Shown: positions 22,309-35,170, counted from the stretch's first letter. The stretch: 64,000 bases of DNA from Diphasiastrum complanatum (GCA_029204225.1 CM055106.1:46051180-46115179); one strand, 5' to 3'. Notes: generated by a model not told the origin, from the sequence alone. Numbers and translations are program-made.

Positions 22309-23505
22309 TCATAACAAGCCTTGAGAGAGTAAAAAAGTGTTAAGCTTAGCATACCAACTCATTGGTGCTTGCTTAAGGCCATACAAACTCTTTTGTATTA
22401 GACACACATGATTTGGCTTTGTAGAATAAATGTAGTTCTCGGGTTGCTCCATGTACACTCCTTCCTGAAGATCACCATTCAAGAATGCATTTGTAATGTC
22501 CAATTGCCATAGATCCCATCCATAAAGTGTAGCAAGTGAGATGATGACTCGAATGCTTACCATCTTTGCCATGGGTGCAAAGGTCTCATCATAGTCAATC
22601 TCTTGTTCTTGAGCATATCCTTTTGCAACTAACCTTGCCTTGTACTTGTTGATAGATCCATCTTGTCTTCACCTTGAAGATCCATTTGCATCCAATAGCT
22701 TTCTTGTACTTAGGTAAATCCACCAATCTCCATGTTCCATTCTTCCTAAGAGCTTGATACTCAAGATCCATTGCTTGGATCCACTCCTCTTCTTTCCTTG
22801 CTTCATCTACACTTGTAGGTTCATTAAAAGAGGTTAGGAAAGCAAAATAATTTCCAGAAACTACTTGCTTACCCTTTTCATCATATGTGAGCCTTGAAGG
22901 CATTTGTCTTTCCCTTAATGTTCGATGAAGGTCCATCATCATCACCATCTAAAGTAGGATCCTTTACATCAACATCAAGAATATTAGATCCATCCACATC
23001 ACCATCAATAATGCTTGAAGACACTTTTTGAATGTTCCCCTCATAAAAAATGACATCTCTATCAACAATCACTTTGTTAGTAGATAAAGAATGTAAACCT
23101 TGTAGGCTTTACTCACCTCAGTATATCCAACAAAAATACCTTTCCTTAAAGATGGATCCTCCTTGGTCCTATCATCAAGAGTAATGTTGACATAGCATGT
23201 GCATCCAAAAGTTCTTAGAAAGTTGACGCTCGGGCTCCTTATGAATAGCATCTCAAAAGTTGTCCTTCCATCCAAAATAGCACTCGGCCACCTATTGCAC
23301 AAGAAATTGGCACACAACAAAGCTTGATCCCAAAATGGTTTATCAAAATTAGCACTTAACCTCATGGCTTTACCACTTTCACATAAAGTCCTATACTTCC
23401 TTTTAGCCACTCCATTTTGTTGTGTGGTCTTTGGTGTTGTATACTCCCTCTTGATCCCATGCTTATCACAAAAGGCCTTGAACTTGGTACATATGTACTC
23501 ACCCT
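22309..23505 (-). pseudogene. copia integrase and RT relic (separate family)
   Basis: From 23505 down: GEYICTKFKAFCDKHGIKREY, QNGVAKRKYRTLCES (the catalytic Glu of VAER is Lys here), FGCTCYVNI, GIFVGYTEVSKAYKVY, then the RT opening EEEWIQAMDLEYQALRKNGTW and IGCKWIFKVK, a frame change near 22660, KMVSIRVIISLATLYGWDLW, QLDITNAFLNGDL and SLYGLKQAPMSWYAKLN. It stops before the YVDD box. Both ends are lost. Confidence 0.87.
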
Positions 23506-24104
23506 AAAACCAATTTATTCATTTTGGATGTGATATGTGATAGTTATGTCCAAAATCGTTCAAAAAATGAATGGGGAGTGCATTTCCTTTTTGATTCGTT
23601 GCAGTTGTAGAGCATTGATAGGGCTTTTTGGAAATAAAGAAATGTTTGCATTTCATTAAGTAATAAGCAAATTGCAAATTTTTGAAATTGGCAAAAAAAA
23701 ATTATAAACCTGTCATAAACAACAATCTAGAATAGCCAAGTGAGAGAAACGACCCGTCAATATATCAAAAACTTAATTCAAAAAACATAATTAGAGTTAT
23801 TACTCTTTGGAACATTTGGCTACATAGAAATAGTAGGGAATTTGGGACTGGCGATTTTGCCATCTCCCCCTTGCTTCTTTTTAAGGAGGCTGATAAACTA
23901 TTGCTCCTGTAAGTTGCTACTTTCTTAGCTTGTGCTTTGTATAAAATCACTAATCTACGGTTAGCTTTTCAAGGGAGTATTTTGTCAAAGGCACTCATAT
24001 GCTGGGTTTTTCCTAGCACCTTTTGCAGAGTCAATGTCACTTATGCAAAGTCATTGTCACTATGTAATGCACTACAAAGCAAGAATAAACTTGACCAATA
24101 ATTC

Positions 24105-24106
<2 letters not shown>
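23506..24106. other. spacer, nothing firmly recognised
   Basis: Non-coding. A plus-strand stretch near 23787-23830 reads TLWNIWLHRNSREFG, reminiscent of the C-terminal part of plant LINE polyproteins, but it is too short to call. Confidence 0.35.

Positions 24107-24157
<51 letters not shown>
24107..24157. repeat. (TG)n microsatellite
   Basis: About 25 perfect TG units. Confidence 0.98.
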
Positions 24158-24158
<1 letters not shown>

Positions 24159-26670
24159 TGAGAGAATATTATTAAGTATTTCTATGCTATTGCACAGGCT
24201 ATTCTTTGTTGTGACAAATTTAATAATATGCCAATGTCCCTAATGTGTTCAATATGATTAATAGAGGAAAACTCTTAATTTATCAATTAAAATTAATGTC
24301 TTATTCAATGACACTAAAGCCTTAAAGGTATATAAAACTCGTGAAAGAAGCTCAAAAAAAGATCAACCATAGGATGATATAAACTTCATTCATAAAAATC
24401 TAATAATCGAGACATAGTTGACATATCCATCCACTACATGACAACTCAAAAGTAGCACAAATTGCCTCATATTTAAGCAAAAGATTTAAGCAAAAACAAA
24501 TGTATCCAATAGACATCATCTCAAATGAGCTAATCATTTGATCCCTGTGAATATTACATAAATTGATTGGTCTTATGCCTAAACAATCCAAAAAGAAAAC
24601 ATCAGAAACAAAATACTCCAATAATCAAAACAAACAATTACATTAAAAAAAAAATACTCCACAATAAGGTAGTAGTAATCTGTTTGAATGATTTAACAAT
24701 CTATAGCATTTGCTTGTAAGAAAAAGCAACATCGTCATAAGTAGATCCTATAAAGCCCATCTCCATATGGTATATAAACTCTTGTTCTTTGAGAGAAATG
24801 CCACCTAGATAATACATCATTGCCTATTTCACTTCACGTTGCTGAAAACATTTTTACAAAAATATAACAGTAGGTACATACTTCAAATTATTCAAAATGG
24901 GTTCTCCTTTGACCAAAATCCCAACTTATTGTGTATGAGCAAAAAAATACAATATAGAAATATCACACAAATTTAAGGTACCCATAAGTTGAAAACTTAC
25001 ATAAAAATAGGCCACATGATCCAAGAATAATTAGGTGATCTAAATTATCTTGCAAAGCTTTGCCATAAACATGCACACTTCGTAAAAACTCATTCAATTT
25101 GTTGAGATACAAATAAAACAAAGATGCAAATAAAAAGGATTGTAAAAGAAATTTCGAATAGATTCATCTTGAGCAAGTTCATATATGAGACGTGAAGAAT
25201 TGCCAAAAATTGGCAAATCTAACTTGATCAAAAACCATGTAATATAATGTAAATTTTGTACATAAGTAGTTTCCACATACTAGACTAGGGTTTCATTTTA
25301 GGGCAAAAAGGATGAGTTAACTTCCTTATTACATGCTGGAATTCCACCTAACTTTACAAAGGAAGTCAAATTTGCTATGTATTCCAAGCTCCCACAGTGA
25401 GAAGATAAAATATTTTTGGAACTCATTGGCAATCTCAAGCTACTCCACTATGTACATTAAGTTTTTGTGATCCAAATGCAACCAAATCAATTTTTACTTG
25501 TTTCTCAACTTGACAGCCGTACTATAGCCTGTAGCACACACATGTGGGCTCAGATTTCAATGTTGATCAATGTTTTTGATTCTTAATGCTTGTTGTTTAT
25601 CTAATTGCCAATCTAAATCAACTTTTTTGTGTCTAGTTTTTTGAGAAATTGTTAAGCAAGCATCCAATCACTCTTGTGGATCTTTTGTATATCCATTTAT
25701 GATCCTAAAGTACAATACTTTCACATGAAAAACACCTTTATTTATTTTCTACTTAACTTTTAGCGAATAATCACAACAGATTACGACTATTGCAGCAAAG
25801 CTGAAAATATACAATTAGAAGACACATTTCCATTTTCTATCAAATTGACTTTGCACATCAAATATTATGAGCACATAAATGAATAATTACCACCACAAAT
25901 TAAAGTTAAATGTCCATCATTTACCACCACCAATTGAAGATTAAATTCTACTCTAGCTAGGCTTATAGTTGACACCCCAAGTATTTGTAATGCTCATTTT
26001 CTTGGAGATGTCTTTTTTTCATAGCCACGTTTTTTGAATCATTGCATGTGACCTTTGAGAATTTTGTATGCCCCTTGGTTGCATGCAAAGCCCACGATAT
26101 TATTGTCACTAAATAAAAATGAATAATGCAAGCTTCAAAATTTAAACCTTCAAGCTAGTAATTTTGGTAAATAAGCTTCTTATTATCAGAGTCCTCAAAT
26201 TTGATTTTGATAATGTCCCTTGGAAATGACAATCATAAATTTGCTGATTGTTTTTAGCACAACAGAAATAACATCACAATCATGCACGCAACAGTACTTT
26301 TAGCTCAATAGTAGTATTTAAAATATTATATAGTTGGCTATTCAGCATTCTTTGCAATATAAAGTAAAAGAATTAGGTGCACTTTTGACTTGATTTTAAG
26401 GGTATACAACCTCTTTCATATTGAATTCCAAAAATACCAAAATAATGTTACAAAATTGGACACATTCTGCAGATTTGAAAGAATCCTAATAGCTTTTTGA
26501 ATGGCAGCCCAACCTTAATGAAAAACAGCCAGAGTCAATGGCATGCCACAAAAAAATGGCAAGGATAGGACCCAGGAAATTTTGACGTGTGAACATACTA
26601 TAGTTCCAAGGAAATGTGCTCTTAGCCAACAAAGTAAGACTGCATGACAGTTTCAAATGAAATGGGGATG
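24158..26670. other. AT-rich spacer, nothing recognised
   Basis: No coding frame, LTR, RNA gene or clear repeat. It may include the distant 3' flank of the splicing-factor gene. Confidence 0.5.
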
Positions 26671-26858
26671 ATACCCACTAGTGATTAAAATATAAATTTC
26701 TACGTTAAGCACCTATTCCATGTGCTGTGGGCCTTTGAAAGACTCTTCATTTGCAATTTCTCCAATACCCATTAGTGATTAAAATATAACTTTCTATGTT
26801 AATCACCTACTCTCATGTGCTGTGGGCCTTTGGAAGACTCTTCATTTGCAATTTCTCC
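26671..26858. repeat. tandem duplication, 94-bp unit
   Basis: Two copies, 26671-26764 and 26765-26858, share ACCCAYTAGTGATTAAAATA at the start and CTCTTCATTTGCAATTTCTCC at the end with about nine differences. A recent local duplication. Confidence 0.9.
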
Positions 26859-28434
26859 AACTCCTTCGCCAAGTTCCAAGGTAGAATTTCAAGATTGTTG
26901 AGCAGACTAGTCCACAATTTCGAGCTTCACATACATCCAAGTGGGCCATTATTTACATCTACAACATATCAACCAACACCTTCAAGGAAAGAATCTGCGT
27001 ATGAGCTGGTGTGGAATATCCTACCATTTACATACAAATCTGTAAAGTCCTTATCATCTGATCTCAAACCTTTTGAGGCAATCACTTCTCAGCAATGATT
27101 ATTGACGATTTACCAGCTGCTCTTGTAAGATTTTTCTTATAAAGAGCTTTGTCAAAAGATTTATCAAGGTGAGCACGGTCCAAGCTTCAATTGAGTACCT
27201 CAAGACAACTTAATTTCAAGGAAATGAAGGAACATGTCGTATAGTAATAGTATAGGTTGTATGTAGAACAGGGCTTAATATAGTGAGATAAATAGACATG
27301 CTTGGATCATATCGTTGAATATTGTACAAAATGTACCTGTAGGAAAAAAAATCTGTGCTGCAAAGAAGCTCTCCTAGTATTATTTCTACATTCACAAGGT
27401 TGGTATCATCAAAATTATCTTCTGCATGTTGAAGTAACCAAATCCTTATCATTATCATTTTTTCTGCTGATTCTGCTTTCATGGCCTCCTTCCTAACCTC
27501 TGCAATCTAAGAGTAGGATTCGTGACAATATCAGTATTCTGTTAGAAGAACACAACCTCAAAACAAGGATACACATGATAGGGCTACAACATATGATTGG
27601 AGATATAAATCTTTCAAAAGTAGCGCTACTTGCTAAAATAATTATCTACTCAAGAAATCAATTCAGGATAACATAATAACATTTGAAGTTTGAAAAATAA
27701 CATTCAGAACTTTGGGAACTTTTGTCCAGCATTCTAACACGCTATAGGAAACATTGGAATATAAAACTTGATGCAACTCGTTTGGCTATCTCCAACAATT
27801 AATATTATCCAGCCCCTTCAAGGAGATCAACACACCTATCCTCCTGACTACACATGATGAGACTGGTCTACCAACAAAGCTTCATATATTTGTTACATAT
27901 GCCACTAGTACAAACTCAAATCTAATCATAAATTTTCATTAGCATCATTGTAAGAGAATGAAAAGAGGTGATCTCATTCTCTCAAGAAAACTTCCCTTTT
28001 CCTCAATGTTTTTTAGTCAGAACCATTTTTAGTCCAAAATAGTGTAAAGGCTCTGGAAGCTTAAAATAAAGTACCAACTATTACAAAAGGAACAAAAAAA
28101 TTCGAGGCAGTCTGGACCTCTCATCCAAGTGCAACACCATAAAGTACACATAACAACAAACCTGAGCTGAATGCTAAAGAAGCCTCATAATCTGAGCCAA
28201 AAAAACCATGAGCATATTAAGAACATTTGTGGTCTCTGCAACTCTACTTCGTAATCAGCCATTTAGCTGATCCTACAACAAGCCAATCTTAATTGCACCT
28301 GAGTTAACCACCATCATGTTCAATAAAATTCTGTTTAGCTAAATACACCATTGTCATCTTGCAAGTCTGAAAAACTTAACCATGAGGGCTCAAGATCGCA
28401 CATCCGTTTTGGTGTCTAGTTTCTATCACAAGTC
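26859..28434. other. 3' flank of the splicing-factor gene
   Basis: No gene seen. The part nearest 28434 should hold the 3' untranslated region of the minus-strand gene. I could not fix a poly(A) site. Confidence 0.45.
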
Positions 28435-31400
28435 TCATCGGCGGTAAGGAGAGTAATAGGGAGAGCGAGATCTGTCACGACGATTGCTACGATACGGAGA
28501 GTAACGAGGGGAACGGTTGCGATCACCACGTCCACTACGATAAGGAGAGTATTCTGGAGAACGGCGTGAACTATAACTATCTCTATACTCACCACGTCTA
28601 TCTCTGTAATCACCTCCATAACCACGATTACGTCCACGCAAAGCTACTGCCACGGTCAAAATGAGAGAACATTGATTAGTAGCGCAATTTCTAAAACTAG
28701 CAAAAGATGAAGCAGATAAAAGTTACAACACACTCCATCAATGAAGCATGATAAAGTATAGGCTCAATACCTGGAACACCTAGATATTGTCCTGGTGTAG
28801 GAGTTCTAGCTCGCTTACGCCTAGCCTGTGACATAAGCAAAATTTATGGAACCATTGAATACTCAAGACATTAAGGACATGAGAAACTTGATTTTGAATC
28901 ATGGTTCAAAGAAAATGGTTACGACTTACAGCAGGCAAGCCAACAGCTTGGATTCCACATATTTACCTCTGGTATAACCATAAGCAGATAATTTGAATAT
29001 AGCACAATTCGTTGAAACTGTGCAAAGAGCTCAAGCTTGGTAACTTGAAAAGAATGTTAAAATCAGGATACAGAAAACATCTAGAACCATGTAAAGTTGG
29101 GAGGCAAGGAGGGTCACCAATTCTACTGCTCAAATAGCTTCCAGTGAAATTCCTTCATAGAGAACCCACCTTAGTCACAATGTGAGATGGAAATCGCATT
29201 CGAGGGTGCTGTTAGGGTGGGGCTTGCATTAACATGAGATTTGAAAGTTGCAGCAGCTATTTGAAAAATCTGAATTGAAAAATCTGAAGCAGCAACATAA
29301 TCCGCATGCTGGTTTGCCCAGCAGCAGTTCTGCTTGACATGTTAGGATGCTTTCACCACTAATAAATTTGATGTTGGTGTTGAAAGTGAGTGTAATACTG
29401 AAGCAGACATTAACATCCGTACAGAAGAATTATTCGATAAGAGAGTTTCTGGTGAAAAGTTCTCCATTTTGCACTGGATGCAGAGCTCGAAATGTATCAT
29501 TGGGCCATTTGTTGTGTAACTTTGAAACAAGTCGATGTAGAAACTAAAAAAATGGATGACTGATGCAGCAAAGGGGACCAAAGAATCTCTGAACGAAAAC
29601 CGTTCCAAAGACAATAAAAAGAATTAGCAAACAAACTAAAAGCAATGTTATCATATTTTGTTGCCATCACCTGCTCTCATTTAATGGACTGATAAATGAT
29701 GAGCAATCTAATTACCAATCCACGTGATAGCAACAATGGCACAGCTACTAGGGTTGCTGCCTTACCTTTTCAATCGATATGATGCGACCTTCTAGGGTGG
29801 AACGATCGAGGTACTTGATACAACGATCAGCATCTTCTAGAGTTTCCATCCTCACGAATCCAAATCCTCTTGATGCACGAGTTCGTGGATCCACAACCAA
29901 TCTGCATTCAACGACCTACAAAATAGCGAACGATGCTAGCTTATCATGGTATATAGCAGCACTATCCCCAAACTTCAGTAAGATTTGCATCTTTCTTAAG
30001 AAACATAAATCTGATTACACATTCAAAGTAGTTTCCTCTGAGAGAAGCTTTTCAATGATGCAGTGTTTACCTTTCCCTCGCGGGACAGAAATTCTTCAAG
30101 ATCTTGCTCTGTTACACGAGTCGATAATCCTGTGACATAGAGATTATTTCCAGGATTGGTTGCGTCTTCTTCTTTTTGACCATCATCTCTATGTGAGCTG
30201 GAAAGCCAAGCCAAAGATCACCAGCTTAATAATAGGTATTATCAATCATTAGACCTAATTACAGATTGACTCTTGCAAGACTTAACAGGTAAACTTTCAG
30301 CACAGCACCTAAATAATATGGGGCAGGAGTAATATAAAGTCAAAAAGAAGTTAATCGAACTAGTCTGAGATGCTCTGCCAATACTGCTCATCAAAAAAGT
30401 CTAAATTTGGCATAAGCCGAAAAATTTTCAGTTTTATGCCACAGAACTAAAAGAAGAAAAAATACTTTGATACAGCCAGAACTTTGCATACTTATATGCT
30501 GGGCTTGGTGACCTTGAACGCCCACGTCTTGGAGACAGAGAAACAGAGTGTCTGTCCAAACAATAGCTGTTAGCAAAGTACATTTGAGGAAAAACTATTC
30601 ACTCTGGAAGAATACAATAAGAAAATAGAAAACCAAGAAATGAAGTGCAATATACCTGTTTCGTTTTGGTGTGTCACCCTTCTCATGATACATAAAACAC
30701 ACAGTGCAAAGTTAGACAGTACACAAAGAGGAAATAATAATTTGGAAAAACTGAAATCTAAAAAATTTTGACAATACAAAAAATACTGAAACAGAGCTAG
30801 ATTGAAGATGTCACCAAAAGAAATACCATAGCTAGCTGGTTTCAGAAGAGGAGATTAAGGAAAAAGAGAAACTGAAGCCAGAGTTGCACAGCAAACCAAT
30901 CTGAATTTGCTTCTCAGATAATTATAACCTTGCCCATGAAAATCCAAATTACAGGCATGCATCTTAGAGATGGGGGCTCCACATTTGTGGCTAAGGACAA
31001 AAACTTTTGAACTTCATTTCATTGCAGTTGATATATATTGATGTTAAATCTATGATAGTGTTAGATAGAAGAAAGGATATGTGCAAACTGCAACATGTTA
31101 AATTGCAATCGTAAGCCCAATATGAACCATCTTCAAAATATATAAGATTATGCCAGGTCTAAGTTGCTTCCAAATGCCATCAAGGGCCTGGAACGAGAAC
31201 TAAGAAACTTCCAGAACGCACTTTGCAACTTGAACTTTTTTTTGTTTTTGGTATTTTGTATTGCATGAGCTATCCTGTATAGCAACAGGGCCCAAAAAAC
31301 CCATGAAGTGTATGTACTCAAGTCTAAAGCTTATATACCAAAAATCTGTAAAGTAGATATACTTAAGTCTAAAAATTAAAGCAAAACTGTGGCAGCACAA

Positions 31401-33819
31401 GATCCTTGTTCCAAAGAAGTTGGATAAGGTTTCATTTTATAATTGAAAGATATTATAATAATGCTGAATCACTTGCTACTACTGCACACGAAACCAAAAT
31501 AGGTTCTAACCCTCCCTCTATGGATTGTTTATAGTCCATCACTTGATTATTGCCTGGTTTGAGTCACTAAACTTTGTTTTCAAAAAGCCCATCTCACCCC
31601 ATACTAATTTACTCATCTCACTCTAGCTTCCCATTAACTACAAAGTTGTGTTTCCTGTAAGTGCATGTAATGGGATAATCGTACATAAGCACTTTGACCT
31701 TCTCACACTTTATTTTCCCCTTCTCTAGGACAGACATGAGTTCTGCAACAGTACTTCACTTTTGATTCATCTAGCTTCATTTTCTAATATCATGGTACAT
31801 TTGTTGTTCTCCAACAAAGTCCATCTATAGATCAAAACCAAAGTTCCCCACGGTACAGGTGCCGTGGGGTCTGAGTGCCGTGACAAGTGCCATGGGTTTC
31901 AGTTCCACGGCACCTGTACGGCACCTACGGAACCCGTGCCGTACCAGGGGCCATGGTACGGCACTTGGAACTTTGATCAAAACACGATTGCAGAGAATGA
32001 GTAACTGAACTGTCTTTACTACTTAGATGAGTATGATATGTTATTGGTTTCAGTATTTACTCAAACAATTTTTCCTTTTACCACAGCCACAAATAACAAA
32101 GATTGGTAACACAATTCATCTTCATCCATTGCTTGGCTTCTCCATATTTTGCAGGCAGGTTCACATTTTTTAAGTGATTAAGGCTTAAAACACTTCACAC
32201 TAATTCATTAGCAAGCACCTCATGAGAGATAAAAAATTCAGCCTAAAAAGCTGCTTAGCCCCATTCATCATCTTCTGATCCCAAGCTCCAATTAAATTGC
32301 AGCTAACTGGTCCAAGCAATCTAGCATTCGTTAGAAACGCATTTGATGTTTAAATCGAAGTCTTAAACGTTTGAAAAGTTGCTCGCCTTTTATGAATGCT
32401 TTTCTCAGGTTTTAACCAGTCTTAGAGTTGATTTAAGAGGTAGGAAAGTTAAATATATCAAGGAGCTGGTTGAACAAGCATGTAAAGTAAACAACACCAT
32501 TCAATCTTATCATAATTCATTATCTTCAGGTTATCATTAAAACAGAGAGATTCTTACCATTGCAACAGCCAAGGGAACTAAAGCGTGATTGCAATTACTA
32601 ACATTCCATGTCCTATCAAAGAAGTATTATATAATATTTGCCAGAATACCATAATCTTAAGCCATCCAATGCCACAAACAGTGTTGATGTTTTAACCACT
32701 ATATCAGACTTGCTTTTTAGAACAGGATGGATCACATTTCCTAGGCCGGCCATAGTACCTGGATTATGGTTTATCACAAATCCTGAGATTCACTTTGGGA
32801 CATATCTTCTGAGATGTACTCAACTATGTGAAATGAAAGAAACGTAGCATACTAAAATTACCCTATAATCCATCTTTCTTAGGCTCCTTTTCGTTCTATA
32901 AGGCGCGATACAAGGACTGCGGAGATCATCGAAATTTCATGAATTAAATTTCTTAAAGTGTAACTCGTCGTGCCCTTCTCATTCCATGTGATTACTCCTA
33001 GTTTGTAACTATGAGCCAATCAACTGGAAGATATTGTCTATGTGATATCATTCATACGAGTTGAAACAAGTATCCCACTCGTTGAGGAAAAGGTAATTAT
33101 AAGGACAGTTTCCAATGGATGTATCTCAACATTTTAAAGACGACGAGATGATTCTTTTAAAAGAAAACCTAATGTGCCAACTACGAAGACAAGGCACTAA
33201 TGAGGAACGAAACCCTAGCTCGGAAAAATCAGAACCATCTCACAATGAAACAAAAGTAACGATATGAAAATGATAATAATCGTAGACAACAGGTCTTATC
33301 ACGGAAGCCTGATATATACACTGTGGACTATGGTGATATAGAGATAATCAATCTGCATAAAAAGGTGCAGTGACATCAAACATAATTCTACAAATAAAAC
33401 CTGCGTCATCTTGCAGCCATCTTGCAGTAAAACAGAAATGTTTATAGGAAAACAATTAGTAATAATAGATAACAGATCTTATCACAAAAGCCTGATACAT
33501 ACACTACAGATGGTAGTATAGTGATAATCCATCTGCATAAAAAGGTAAAATAACAGCAAACACGTTCTGCAAAGGAAAACTAGGTCAAGAAATAGCAGCC
33601 ATATTTCAGTGAAACATGAATAACTGTCGGAAAACACTGACAATAGAGCTTATCACAGAAGATTCCTAGATACACTAAACACTAGGGCGGCACAGTGATA
33701 ATCCGTCTGCAGAAAATGGCAAAATTGCACCAAACGCAGAAAAGGGTAAATATCACCAAACGTGGTTGTGCAAAGAAAACTTTGAGATGGAAAGATTGAA
33801 CAAAGAAAGCGCTTACCAT
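28435..33819 (-). CDS. SR45a/Transformer-2-like RRM splicing factor
   Basis: Nuclear RNA-binding splicing regulator. Proposed coding exons, in order: 33819-33817 (ATG only), 30678-30656, 30551-30492, 30197-30071, 29915-29766, 28825-28771, 28646-28435. All introns have GT-AG ends, and phases join to a 209-residue protein. Residues about 9-30 are an RS-type segment (SPRRGRSRSPSPAY). The RRM follows, with RNP2 NLYVTGL in the fourth coding exon and RNP1 RGFGFVRM in the fifth. Next is the family hallmark RRKRARTPTPGQYLGV, then an Arg/Tyr/Ser tail with repeats of YSPYR ending YSPYRR. The order RS-RRM-RTPTPG-RS matches plant SR45a and animal Transformer-2; the C-terminal tail is shorter than in Arabidopsis SR45a as I recall it. 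The RRM exons are certain. The 23-bp second exon and the ATG-only first exon are inferred from frame and splice sites. A retained alternative start lies in frame at 30693. The gene is the only intact host gene in the window. Confidence 0.88.
31830..31980. repeat. foldback element in intron 1
   Basis: The ends are inverted copies: GATCAAAACCAAAGTTCC at 31830 and, in reverse complement, GATCAAAGTTCCAAGTGCC from 31978. Inside are several inverted GCCGTGG/CCACGGC and GTACGGCAC/GTGCCGTAC words, so nearly the whole 150 bases can form a hairpin. It is GC-rich in an AT-rich intron. A MITE-like or foldback transposon is likely; no coding capacity. Confidence 0.7.
32558..32577 (-). other. candidate alternative 5' exon ending in ATG
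   Basis: On the minus strand a potential AG acceptor precedes 20 bases ending in ATG, which is followed by GTAAGAATC, a good donor. It mimics exon 1, which also ends ATG then GTAAGCGC. If used as a first exon its own ATG keeps the normal frame; if included as a cassette after exon 1 its 20 bases would shift the frame. Confidence 0.35.
33291..33770. repeat. three tandem units in intron 1
   Basis: Units begin near 33291, 33474 and 33645, each with (A)G(G/A)(T/G)CTTATCAC near the start, then CTGATA...ACACTA, GTGATAATC and ATCTGCATAAAAAGG. Unit lengths are about 183, 171 and 125 bases. They end just inside the intron, some 50 bases from the exon 1 donor. Confidence 0.8.
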
Positions 33820-33960
33820 TGGTACGCTGCCGCTGCAAGCACGACGAACGATCGGCAAGGGATCGGATATATTACGAGACGATCGTGCAAAACGGCGGGT
33901 GTTTATTTGAAACAAGAAGAAGAGACAGCAGAAGAAGAAGAAGAGAAAGAAGTAGACGGC
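33820..33960 (-). promoter_or_regulatory. 5' untranslated region of the splicing-factor gene
   Basis: On the minus strand the sequence before the ATG carries a long pyrimidine tract (TTC and CTT repeats at 33912-33953), common near plant transcription starts and in 5' leaders. No sure TATA box; the true start site is not determined. Confidence 0.5.
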
Positions 33961-34362
33961 GATCGAAAATGTAAAGAAATAAAGAGACCTAATGTTGTCC
34001 CAAAGACGAAGACGATCAGGTCATGCGGTCACACGTTATTTCACCCAAATTCTAGCCAAGATTTGGAGGGTGACTTTTGACTCGGTGGTTTCACAAGGGC
34101 AAACATCTCATTCCAATTTACGAGCAATCACAACTTTAGATAAATGGATTTGAACATCGAATTGCTTATCAAGATCTGTTGGGAAATAAGGTGCGAGGTG
34201 GGCGATGGTTTGGAGTGTCGAGAGACACAATCGAACTGTCGGTTAGCACTGTGGAAGACTAGGTGAAAAGAGAGCACCATGTTTAGATCAATGAGTCGAC
34301 TAATCGATATGTCAATAGGTGTTTTTTTGGACAACGATCGGCCGCTTTTTAATAGTGAAAAT

Positions 34363-34440
34363 GCCCGTCGGGCTATATTAGAAGGTACCCGGCGGGCTCC
34401 TTTGTGGAGCCCGGTGGGCTGTTCCACCGAACCGCCCGAT
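34363..34440. repeat. GC-rich palindromes upstream of the gene
   Basis: GCCCGTCGGGC (34363-34373) is an inverted repeat around a single T. A second hairpin has arms GGGCTCC (34394-34400) and GGAGCCC (34406-34412) around TTTGT. The cluster is much richer in G and C than its surroundings. It may be the remains of a small transposon or structured LTR end. Confidence 0.55.
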
Positions 34441-34559
34441 CCAAACGCCACCACCAGTCATTTTTTGGTTAACGTTATTATGATTTTTCGCGTAATTATG
34501 TCAACAATATAGTTATTTTCATTTTAAAAAAAGAGCAATTACGTCAATATGAAAACTAT

Positions 34560-34955
34560 GGTTCGATCTCGAAGGATCTGAACACCAAGTATATAGTGAA
34601 TTGGTCATAGATCTGTCATGGCGAATTCTTTCGAAAGATTCAAATTAGTGTTCTCAAGCAGAGAGATAGAATTGTTTAAGAGCAGACAGTCATCTACATA
34701 AAGTGTGATCATTATGTACCGTGGACCATCACGTTTAATATAGACATTCAAGTCAGCAGCATTCGAATGAAAGTTGATCTGCAATAGATAGTCTTACAAA
34801 CTCGATCTTCTTGATGCCCTTCGGGTTGATGCATGCAAATATCTCCGTGGATGAAACCATTTAGAAATGCAGTTTATACATCCATCTGATGTACTTCGAT
34901 GTCTTCTGTTACTATAATTGCTAATAAGGTTCGAATAGACGCAAGTTTGACAACA
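34560..34955 (-). pseudogene. copia reverse transcriptase relic
   Basis: Minus-strand fragments in changing frames: VVKLASIRTLLAIIVTEDIE, QMDV-TAFLNGF, ICMHQPEGHQ, then TLYVDDCLLL with the YVDD box intact and LSKEFAMTDL. Stops and shifts are frequent. It resembles the RT of the copia element at 60-64 kb more than the element at 3-12 kb. Confidence 0.75.
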
Positions 34956-35020
34956 AGACTGTTGATACCCGATACTTGTGAGTAGTCTTTTTATGATCTA
35001 GGATGTTGAATCCATAGAAG

Positions 35021-35170
35021 AACAGGAAAATAGATGGTGGACAAACCAACCCAACCAAACCTAGATCAAACAAAACTGGCCCCCAAGCTCTAGATCTACC
35101 TAACATCAAATGTTCAATAGGAGAGAGATGTCACTTCAGCAGCATTCTGCTATCGTTACCACAAATAGAC
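35021..35170 (-). repeat. LTR-related fragment
   Basis: GGTGGACAAACCAACCCAAC followed by CAAACCTAGATC and CCCCAAGCTCTAGATC matches words in the gypsy LTR at 59375-59871 (same orientation) and at 56617-56652. Limits are uncertain. Confidence 0.5.

Noticed and set aside
23787-23960. Possible LINE C-terminal fragment (TLWNIWLHRNSREFG)
   Set aside because: Too short, stops follow, and no endonuclease or RT is nearby.
24034-24243. Plus-strand frame with a Cys-Val repeat
   Set aside because: It is the translation of the (TG)n microsatellite.
33766-34080. Plus-strand 104-codon frame rich in Glu
   Set aside because: It is the complement of the pyrimidine-rich 5' leader of the minus-strand splicing-factor gene.
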